Shown here: positions 1 to 5,113 of the stretch, piece by piece
How positions within the stretch are numbered: position 1 is the stretch's first letter
Layout: each line of letters begins with the position of its first letter
Assembly (NCBI GenBank): GCA_036384215.1
Contig: DASVMX010000199.1
Coordinates: forward strand, 1-10,106
Direction: 5' to 3'
DNA length: 10,106 bases
Source of the DNA: Paraktedonobacter sp036384215
Lineage (GTDB): Bacteria > Chloroflexota > Ktedonobacteria > Ktedonobacterales > Ktedonobacteraceae
Notes under the pieces: model-generated
Database searches by the model: none
The model's input: only the letters and a program-made list of their open reading frames with translations
Told to the model about the DNA's origin: nothing
Translations under genes and position numbers: made by a program

Positions 1-75
1 TCCTGTTGAAGCAAACAAGGATGATCGTTGGGCGGTTGAACCGCCCAACGATCATCCTTGTTTGCTTCAACAGGA
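1..75. repeat. Perfect long palindrome at the window edge
   Basis: Bases 1-37 are the exact reverse complement of 39-75, with one central base, so a single strand folds into an almost uninterrupted hairpin. The arm could extend to the left of the window. There is no T-tract after either arm, so it is not a standard intrinsic terminator. By analogy with the other palindromes here it probably marks the 3' end of a gene lying off the left edge. That is inference; the pairing itself is directly visible. Confidence 0.9.
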
Positions 76-249
76 GCTTGCCTCCCGTTCTGCTGTATCA
101 CAGTCAATCCTGGAAAACGTCTTTTATAGAGAGCGGGATGATGCGCTTCTCCTGGAAGATGCGCGAAATTGCCACTTGCGCAGTATGGAACACCTGCGCT
201 ATCATAGGGGATGTCTTTATGTGTCTTTCTGCAAAAAGAGGAACTGAGT
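76..249 (+). other. Leader/upstream region of ftsK
   Basis: This 174-base stretch has no convincing coding potential. I found no pair of -35/-10 hexamers at acceptable spacing. The ftsK promoter may lie here in degenerate form or further upstream. A possible alternative ATG for ftsK, preceded by AGGGGA, lies at 211. Confidence 0.4.
238..241 (+). promoter_or_regulatory. Shine-Dalgarno site that decides the ftsK start
   Basis: GAGG lies 8 bases before the ATG at 250. This supports that start over the in-frame ATG at 211, whose upstream AGGGGA is a poorer match. Confidence 0.55.
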
Positions 250-3192
250 ATGGCTGGCAATGGACAGAGAAAAGAGCGACCCAGGGTGGAACGCCTGGCT
301 CCTGGAGTGGAAGCCGGGCAGTCTTCACGCGTGAGCAGAGCTGCTGGCAGCCTGGGCTCCAGTAGCGTACGTGTTGAGGCGCGCCAGGTTCCAGCGAGCA
401 ATCGCCCGCGCTCTGGCAGCAATGCCGGAGGACGAGCCGCGGGGGCGCGTCCCCCGGCCAATGGCAAGGCGAGCAGCAGAAAAGGAACGCCTGCTTCTTC
501 CACCAGTCGCAAAGGCGCGGCAGCCAGTCCCGCCGTGCCCGCGGATTCGCGCCTGATTAAACAGGTGCGCGAGAAGTGGGACGATATGCAGCCACACGAG
601 CAGCAGCGCATGTTTAGCGTGGTGCTGCTCCTTCTCGCGCTCTTTTTGCTGCTCGCCCTGACCGCCTGGCGCGCGCAGCCACTCTTCAAGCCGCTGACGG
701 ACTTTTTCTCCAGCATCTTTGGCTGGGCCGCCATCCCGCTCTGCCTGGGCCTGATCGCTTTTGCCATCGCTCACCTGGTCGAGGGCGCGCGCAATATTCG
801 TTTTATTCGCTGGTCGCTGGTCCTGGGCCTGCTGGGCCTGCTGGTGCTTTTAATGACGGAGAGCCAGTTGCTCTTCGGCCAGACCACGGGCGGGCTGATC
901 GGCGGTCTGCTCGCTACTCCACTGTTCGGCTGGGGCTTTGGCGCGCATGTGCTGGTGCTGGGCCTGTTCGTGCTGCTGGCCCTTTTCACTTTCCGCGTCA
1001 CGATGAGCCAGATGGCGCGCACATGGCGCGGCATGCAAAAGGTCTTCCTCGATCCCCGCGACGCCTCCGCCGCCAGCGCCTCCACGTCCGTCTCGCCTTT
1101 CCTGGGCCAGCGTCCGCGCTATAGCCGTTACGTCAACGACCAGAAAGGCGACAAGCAAATGCCCGCTGGCAAACGCTCCCTGCCAGAAGAGGATGAGTTT
1201 GATGAAGACGACGAGGACGAAAGTGCGATTGATTTCGAGGACGATTTCGAGGACAAGGAACTGGAAGACCCGCGCAACAATATCAACCAGCACCTGCACG
1301 AGGTCGGACGGGTGAAGAAAGGCTCGCGCCCGGCCCAGCAGTTGGATCGGGCCGAGGCTCGCGCCGCTGTGAAAGGTGCGAAACAGCAGGCTCTGCCCTT
1401 CCCAGAACAGAAGCCCGGCAAGATAGAGCACCTGGAGGAGATGGAGCCGCTGGCCCCCAATCCGCTGCGCGCTCGCCTCGCGCAGAGCGGGAAACATGTC
1501 ATCATGCCCGCGAGCCCTTCGACCTGGCAGCAGCCGGATAGTTCGCTGCTCAACAGTCCAGAGGACGTGAAGGTGCAGATGATGGGCGACGATACCGCCA
1601 CGCTGGCCAAGACCATTCAGGACACCCTGCGCAGCTTCCGCGTAGAAGCCGAGGTGCGCCCCGAGGACATCAGTATCGGCCCTACCGTGATCCGCTTCGG
1701 CATTCGCCCCACCGGCAGACCGATGATGCAAGAGGATGAGCGGGGCCGCATGATGCCGGTCAAGGACTCCGCGGGCAATATTATCTACGAAACACGCACA
1801 CGAGTCAGCCGCATCATGGCTCTGCAAAACGACCTCGCCCTTGTGCTGGAATCGAAGACCATCCGCATGGAAGCGCCGGTCCCCGGTCGCCCCTATGTCG
1901 GCGTGGAGATTCCCAACAAAAACAGCCGCCTTGTCACCCTGCGCGAAATCCTGGAGAGCAAAGAGTATCAGACCGCAAAAGCAAAATCCAGGCTCACCGT
2001 CGCTCTCGGCAAAGATGTGGCCGGCGCAGTGCGCGTCGGTGATCTCGCGAAAATGCCACATTTGCTGATAGCTGGCGCGACAGGTGCTGGAAAATCTGTT
2101 TGCATCAATACACTCATTTCGAGCATCATTACCCAGGCCACGCCGGATGATGTGCGCATGTTGATGGTTGATCCCAAAATGGTTGAGCTTTCGATGTATA
2201 ACGGCATTCCGCACCTGCTGGCGCCAGTGGTGACCGACGTGGAGAAGGTTGTGGGCCTGCTGAAGATCGCGATTACTGAGATGGAGCGGCGCTATCGCCT
2301 CTTCTCGCAGTTGGGCGTGCGCAACCTGGACGGCTACCGCAAAATGCGCACGGAAAAAATGGCGCGCGGCGATCAGTCGTTGAACAACCTGCCGGCGATT
2401 GTGATTATCATTGACGAACTGGCGGACCTGATGATGGCCGCGCCCGACGAGGTCGAGGGTCTGATCTGCCGCCTGGCTCAGTTGGCGCGCGCGACTGGCA
2501 TTCACCTGGTCGTGGCCACGCAGCGTCCCTCGGTGGATGTGATTACCGGCCTGATCAAGGCCAACATTCCCACGCGCATCTCCTTTATGGTCAGCTCGGC
2601 TGTAGACTCGCGCACGATCATCGACATGGGGGGCGCGGAACGCTTGCTGGGGCGCGGCGATATGCTCTACCTGCCCGCGGACGCCGGCAAGCCGGAGCGC
2701 ATCCAGGGCGCCTTTGTCGCCGATGAAGAGGCCGAGAAGCTTGTGCAATACTGGCGCCAGCAGGCCGCGCAGCATTCTTCCGCTCAGGGACAGCAGGCCG
2801 CGCCTGCGGTGGAACCGGGCTGGGAAGTCAGTACAGCGCCGTCCGACGAGTTTGAGCTGGAAGACGACATGCTGGAGCAGGCCGAGCAGGTCGTGCAGGA
2901 ATACGAGCGCGCATCCATCTCGCTCCTTCAACGCCGCTTGAAAATCGGCTACTCGCGGGCCGCGCGCCTGATCGACCTGCTCGAAGAGCGCGGCGTTATC
3001 AGCCGGGCGGAACCAGGCGGTAAAGCACGCGAAGTCCTCGACCAGCGCGGTCCCGCCCCCCGCTACAGCGGAGGAGGAGGCGAAGGCCGCACCATGGCAG
3101 ACGAAGCTGCCGACATTATCGAAGAAGAACGCCTGCGCGCCGAAGCCCTCAAGAAACAGGCTGAGCGGGAACAAAATAAAGCAGTAGACTAA
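250..3192 (+). CDS. ftsK: FtsK/SpoIIIE-family DNA translocase
   Basis: This is a membrane-anchored, ATP-driven double-stranded DNA pump that clears or segregates chromosome termini at the division septum. The product is 980 aa, against about 787 for B. subtilis SpoIIIE. Residues 1-110 are a basic, Ser/Pro/Arg-rich cytoplasmic tail. About four TM segments follow at roughly 121-141, 157-177, 185-203 and 214-248. A very acidic linker lies near 313-342. The motor domain carries Walker A GATGAGKS (609-616) and a Walker B strand ending in D722-E723. A winged-helix DNA-reading (gamma) domain lies near 870-930, followed by a charged tail. Before the motor, after an IRPTG motif, there is an extra Met/charged segment of about 25 residues that the commonly described FtsK lacks. 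The start at 250 was chosen for its GAGG site; 211 is the alternative. The stop codon overlaps the downstream palindrome. Confidence 0.96.
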   Translation: MAGNGQRKERPRVERLAPGVEAGQSSRVSRAAGSLGSSSVRVEARQVPASNRPRSGSNAGGRAAGARPPANGKASSRKGTPASSTSRKGAAASPAVPADSRLIKQVREKWDDMQPHEQQRMFSVVLLLLALFLLLALTAWRAQPLFKPLTDFFSSIFGWAAIPLCLGLIAFAIAHLVEGARNIRFIRWSLVLGLLGLLVLLMTESQLLFGQTTGGLIGGLLATPLFGWGFGAHVLVLGLFVLLALFTFRVTMSQMARTWRGMQKVFLDPRDASAASASTSVSPFLGQRPRYSRYVNDQKGDKQMPAGKRSLPEEDEFDEDDEDESAIDFEDDFEDKELEDPRNNINQHLHEVGRVKKGSRPAQQLDRAEARAAVKGAKQQALPFPEQKPGKIEHLEEMEPLAPNPLRARLAQSGKHVIMPASPSTWQQPDSSLLNSPEDVKVQMMGDDTATLAKTIQDTLRSFRVEAEVRPEDISIGPTVIRFGIRPTGRPMMQEDERGRMMPVKDSAGNIIYETRTRVSRIMALQNDLALVLESKTIRMEAPVPGRPYVGVEIPNKNSRLVTLREILESKEYQTAKAKSRLTVALGKDVAGAVRVGDLAKMPHLLIAGATGAGKSVCINTLISSIITQATPDDVRMLMVDPKMVELSMYNGIPHLLAPVVTDVEKVVGLLKIAITEMERRYRLFSQLGVRNLDGYRKMRTEKMARGDQSLNNLPAIVIIIDELADLMMAAPDEVEGLICRLAQLARATGIHLVVATQRPSVDVITGLIKANIPTRISFMVSSAVDSRTIIDMGGAERLLGRGDMLYLPADAGKPERIQGAFVADEEAEKLVQYWRQQAAQHSSAQGQQAAPAVEPGWEVSTAPSDEFELEDDMLEQAEQVVQEYERASISLLQRRLKIGYSRAARLIDLLEERGVISRAEPGGKAREVLDQRGPAPRYSGGGGEGRTMADEAADIIEEERLRAEALKKQAEREQNKAVD

Positions 3193-3250
3193 AAAGAGTC
3201 GTGGGCAGGAGAAAATGTTGCAAGCATTTTTTCCTGCCCACGACTCTTTT
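3192..3250. terminator. Bidirectional intrinsic terminator between ftsK and the DinB-like gene
   Basis: Bases 3192-3219 pair with 3223-3250 around a 3-base loop: 26 Watson-Crick pairs and two G-T pairs. The left arm begins in an A-tract and the right arm ends CTCTTTT, so a transcript from either strand gives a stem followed by U residues. It starts on the last base of the ftsK stop codon. Its left end is shared with the larger repeat 3182-3350, so the two pairings compete. Confidence 0.8.
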
Positions 3251-3332
3251 GGTAGAGCCACACGATCTAGTGAAACGATGACAACGGAGGCCAGTTCCGC
3301 TGTGGACCTTCACCGGATCATGTGGCTCTACC
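3251..3332. repeat. Second hairpin in the ftsK/DinB convergent spacer
   Basis: Bases 3251-3274 pair with 3309-3332 around a 34-base loop. There are three imperfect positions. On the minus strand two of them become G-U pairs, leaving one A-C mismatch, so the fold is better in RNA read from the DinB-like gene. The mutations keep pairing on that strand only, which hints that the minus-strand RNA fold may be the selected one. Confidence 0.7.
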
Positions 3333-3344
3333 ACTCTTTTTAGT

Positions 3345-3869
3345 CTACTGTAAATAGTTTTCTTTGATACTCTTGACGTGGTGAAGCTCGTGGCCAGCAA
3401 TAATGTACAATGCCGAGCGCACGCTGAGCTTATTTCCACTTGAAAGACCAGCGCGATCAAACGCCTCTTCCGACAGACTGTTGAAAAGCGCGATGGTTGC
3501 GGCGCGTACCGTACTCAATTCTGCCAGGATATCTTTCAGGCTGCGCTGATTGGCCCCGGAAGCGGCCACGTAGTCATCCTGCTCGAAACCCGGCAGCGAA
3601 GTGGTATCGTTTCTAGCAAAACGCAGGGCGCGATACGCGAAGATGCGTTCGGTATCGGTCACATGCACCAGAATCTCCTTAATTGTCCACTCCCCCTCCG
3701 CGCAAGGCGTGCTTAACTTCTCCTCGGCCAGACCCCCAACCAGGTCGTGCAGCGCCAGCAAATTATTCTGGAGATGCTGTAACACCAGACCATCATCAGG
3801 CACCAGCTTCACATACTCAAGCGCGTATGGGACAAACTCCCACACAGCAGGCTTCTCAATCTTTCGCAT
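3345..3869 (-). CDS. DinB/YfiT-superfamily putative metal-dependent protein
   Basis: The 174-aa product looks like a four-helix-bundle protein of the DinB/YfiT superfamily. These are thiol-transferase- or hydrolase-like metalloproteins, unrelated to DNA polymerase IV. Seen in the sequence: the EGEWTIKEILVHVTDTE segment with H69, and the C-terminal GHELHHVKSIKENYL segment with H160 and H164. Together these give the three-histidine metal site usual in the family. Many members act in bacillithiol- or mycothiol-linked detoxification, but nothing here identifies the substrate. The start is ATG at 3869, with GAAAGG 8 bases upstream; an in-frame TTG two codons earlier is less likely. There is no signal peptide or TM segment, so it is probably cytoplasmic. 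It is transcribed towards ftsK and stops inside the outer palindrome arm. I saw only weak candidate promoter hexamers upstream. Confidence 0.85.
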   Translation of the reverse strand: MRKIEKPAVWEFVPYALEYVKLVPDDGLVLQHLQNNLLALHDLVGGLAEEKLSTPCAEGEWTIKEILVHVTDTERIFAYRALRFARNDTTSLPGFEQDDYVAASGANQRSLKDILAELSTVRAATIALFNSLSEEAFDRAGLSSGNKLSVRSALYIIAGHELHHVKSIKENYLQ

Positions 3870-3877
3870 AGACAAAA

Positions 3878-3883
3878 CCTTTC
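3878..3883 (-). promoter_or_regulatory. Shine-Dalgarno site of the DinB-like gene
   Basis: GAAAGG read on the minus strand, 8 bases before the ATG at 3869. It favours this ATG over the upstream TTG at 3875. Confidence 0.6.
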
Positions 3884-3894
3884 ACACGTCGCTT

Positions 3895-3913
3895 CCGCGC
3901 TTTTCCAGCGCGG
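3895..3913 (-). repeat. Small GC-rich hairpin upstream of the DinB-like gene
   Basis: CCGCGCT pairs perfectly with AGCGCGG around a 5-base loop. It lies about 12 bases upstream of the SD site, so it would be in the mRNA leader if transcription starts further upstream. Its function is unknown; it could be a 5' stabiliser or simply local structure. Confidence 0.5.
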
Positions 3914-4002
3914 ACCATAAGATAGATACATATTACTTCATCAAACCGAGTCGCTACCAATCCTTGCCCCATTCAGGCAACCATAACTCAGCCTATCTTA
4001 TC

Positions 4003-4016
4003 CCTGTCCCGACAGG
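4003..4016. promoter_or_regulatory. Short inverted repeat, possible operator
   Basis: CCTGTC-CC-GACAGG has 6-bp arms and ends 3 bases before the open TetR remnant and about 130 bases upstream of the DinB-like start. TetR-family operators are often short inverted repeats between divergent genes. This could be the former operator of the now-broken regulator. That is inference from position and symmetry only. Confidence 0.3.
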
Positions 4017-4019
4017 ATC

Positions 4020-4388
4020 GTGATAAGGATTTCGGCGTGGTTTCTGTTTTTTCTCTGGACGCTACACAGATCCAAACGTGAAAGCGCTCGCAGTGACCCT
4101 GAGATGTTTGCCATGTACGTCGAGCTCGCGGAAAACGCGCGCGGCGTCATCGGCGCTCATATTGCTGAGCTGTGCCAGCAGATTGAGCAGATCGTCTCTG
4201 ATGGAGTCGCCAGCGGAGCATTTGTGGTAGATGACCCAATTGCCACCGCGCGCGGCATTTTTTACGCCACCAATCATTTCCACAACCCCGCTCACGCCCG
4301 CTCATGGCTTGAGCCAGATATCGACCAGGCCTTTGAAGATGTCTGGTCACTCATTCTCTGGGGCCTGGGCGTGCGCCAGAAACCCTGA
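4020..4388 (+). pseudogene. N-terminally truncated TetR-family regulator remnant
   Basis: The open frame encodes up to 122 aa. From about residue 14 it reads like the C-terminal ligand-binding half of a TetR-family repressor: LHRSKRESARSDPEMF, then a helix-rich segment. Near the end it has the ATARGIFYATNHFHNPAHA region and a final DQAFEDVWSLILWGL helix, both typical of such regulators. The N-terminal helix-turn-helix of about 50 residues, plus the linker helices, are absent. A full-length member is usually 180-210 aa. I could not find the missing part in any frame of the 150 bases upstream, so this looks like a 5' deletion and not a frameshift. The GTG at 4020 has an AGGA only 2 bases away, a poor ribosome site. 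Either it is a decaying pseudogene, or a DNA-binding-deficient fragment is still translated. Confidence 0.7.
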
Positions 4389-4433
4389 CTGAAGGAAACA
4401 ACAACGAGTGGAGTTGTTGTTTCCTTCAGTCAG
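4385..4433. repeat. Perfect hairpin over the TetR remnant stop codon
   Basis: Bases 4385-4405 are the exact reverse complement of 4413-4433 (21 bp) around a 7-base loop. The TGA stop lies in the left arm. No T-run follows the right arm, so termination by the usual U-tract mechanism is not obvious. The right end overlaps the first two bases of the next, larger palindrome. Confidence 0.85.
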
Positions 4434-4614
4434 TAACTATCCAGGTTCTCTTGCTCTGTGACTCCTCAGCGCCTGCGGCGCTTCGCCATGGTGAGGTAGG
4501 AAGAGTTCCGGGGCGGGCACGACCCGCCCCGGAACTCTTCCTTCCTCACGGGCGAGCCACCGCAGGACTTGCGGCGCTGAGGAGTCACAGAGCAAGAGAA
4601 CCTGAATAGTTACT
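4432..4614. repeat. 183-bp nested palindrome, MITE-like
   Basis: The outer arms 4432-4473 and 4573-4614 match at 41 of 42 positions. Inside them, 4491-4517 pairs with 4523-4549 (26 of 27), and the pairing extends outward through TCGCC/GGCGA at 4483-4487 and 4551-4555. Two side hairpins sit at the junctions: 4468-4482 (6-bp stem, TGC loop) and 4560-4574 (5-bp stem). The whole can therefore form a cloverleaf. Its size, terminal inverted repeats and lack of an ORF resemble a miniature inverted-repeat element. I see no clear target-site duplication, so mobility is only a suggestion. Confidence 0.75.
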
Positions 4615-4624
4615 CAATCATGCC

Positions 4625-4654
4625 TTGACAAATGAAATAGCAATTTGTTATAAT
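4625..4654 (+). promoter_or_regulatory. Consensus SigA/sigma-70 promoter
   Basis: TTGACA (4625-4630) and TATAAT (4649-4654) are both perfect consensus hexamers separated by 18 bases. Transcription should start near 4661 and run into the small membrane-protein gene, leaving a leader of about 60 bases. The -35 box begins only 10 bases beyond the 183-bp palindrome. Confidence 0.88.
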
Positions 4655-4660
4655 GACTCT

Positions 4661-4696
4661 ATGAGATGGATGACAATGGATATGTTTGACGACTGA
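4661..4696 (+). other. Possible leaderless 11-codon mini-ORF
   Basis: ATG at 4661 is the seventh base after the -10 box, the usual transcription start position. It opens an 11-residue frame, MRWMTMDMFDD, that ends at TGA 4694-4696. The mRNA could therefore begin with a start codon. This may be chance; no SD or conservation evidence is available. Confidence 0.2.
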
Positions 4697-4707
4697 TGTG
4701 CAGCTAC

Positions 4708-4714
4708 GAAAGGA
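4708..4714 (+). promoter_or_regulatory. Shine-Dalgarno site of the small membrane gene
   Basis: GAAAGGA lies 7 bases before the ATG at 4722. It decides that start over the in-frame TTG at 4686. Confidence 0.65.
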
Positions 4715-4721
4715 TTCAAAT

Positions 4722-5039
4722 ATGGACAAAATACGGCGCTTTCTCTGGAAACATTTCGGGATTACACTGGACCGCGAGACGCGGGTGGTAGCTAGCATTG
4801 TTGTACTTGGTGTAGTAGGAGTACTCGGTTTTGGCATTGGCTTTGCGATTACTCACGCGGCATTTTTCTTACTGCTGGTTGTTTTGTGCGCTTCTGGCGC
4901 GGGACTGGTTGGGTTTGGAGGAAGCTATAGCGCGATTTCCTGGAGCCTGGCCAGCAAGGAGGAGCGCAAGAAGATCGAGGAAGAGATTGCTCTGAAACAG
5001 TTGCGCAGAAGAGCGCGCGACAAGCATTATGAGCCGTAA
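4722..5039 (+). CDS. Small two-TM membrane protein of unknown function
   Basis: I do not recognise this 105-aa product. Residues 1-21 are basic and amphipathic (KIRRFLWKHFG). Two Gly/Ala/Val-rich membrane spans follow at about 22-44 and 47-75, with only a short turn between them (FAITHAA). The C-terminal tail, 77-105, is highly charged (SKEERKKIEEEIALKQLRRRARDK) and probably helical. By the positive-inside rule both ends should be cytoplasmic, making a helical hairpin. It has its own consensus promoter and a good ribosome site, so it is probably expressed well and constitutively. Its last codons (HYEP-stop) lie inside the left arm of the palindrome shared with priA. It could be a membrane scaffold, a stress protein or a small regulator of a partner enzyme; nothing in the sequence decides. 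Confidence 0.8.
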   Translation: MDKIRRFLWKHFGITLDRETRVVASIVVLGVVGVLGFGIGFAITHAAFFLLLVVLCASGAGLVGFGGSYSAISWSLASKEERKKIEEEIALKQLRRRARDKHYEP

Positions 5040-5113
5040 AAATGGTTTATGGATGTAAGAATGGAATAAATCCATTCTTACATCCATAAACCATTTTTAC
5101 GGCTCATAATGCT
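5023..5113. terminator. Perfect 43-bp-arm palindrome, bidirectional terminator
   Basis: Bases 5023-5065 are the exact reverse complement of 5071-5113, with a 5-base loop. Each arm carries an A5/T5 run, so in either transcript the inner stem (5043-5065/5071-5093) is followed by five U residues. This serves both convergent genes. The left arm includes the last coding residues and the stop of the small membrane gene. The right arm ends two bases into the priA stop codon. The arms are much longer than termination needs. Confidence 0.88.

Larger units (their letters stand above)
3182..3350. repeat. Outer inverted repeat joining two gene ends
   Basis: Bases 3182-3199 are the exact reverse complement of 3333-3350 (18 bp). 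The left arm contains the ftsK stop codon, and the right arm contains the stop codon of the DinB-like gene. Both convergent genes therefore end in the same 18-base sequence. With the two internal hairpins the segment can fold as a three-way junction or cruciform. Confidence 0.85.

Noticed and set aside
104..328. Small frames around the ftsK start (6-365, 62-247, 104-328)
   Set aside because: They lack ribosome sites and recognisable content. One runs through the palindrome and another is antisense.
850..3261. 803-codon open frame antisense to ftsK
   Set aside because: It is a shadow of ftsK caused by GC-rich codon bias. The peptide is rich in His, Arg, Ala and Gln with no domain, while the opposite strand encodes clear FtsK motifs.
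3601..4023. 140-codon plus-strand frame across the DinB-like gene and its upstream region, considered as the missing TetR N-terminus
   Set aside because: The peptide has no helix-turn-helix-like region and mostly overlaps the DinB-like gene in antisense.
4385..4614. Complete insertion sequence
   Set aside because: There are terminal inverted repeats but no transposase frame inside, and no clear target duplication.
1..5113. Palindromes considered as a CRISPR array or integron-type sites
   Set aside because: They differ in sequence, are not regularly spaced, and no cas, integrase or cassette gene is present.
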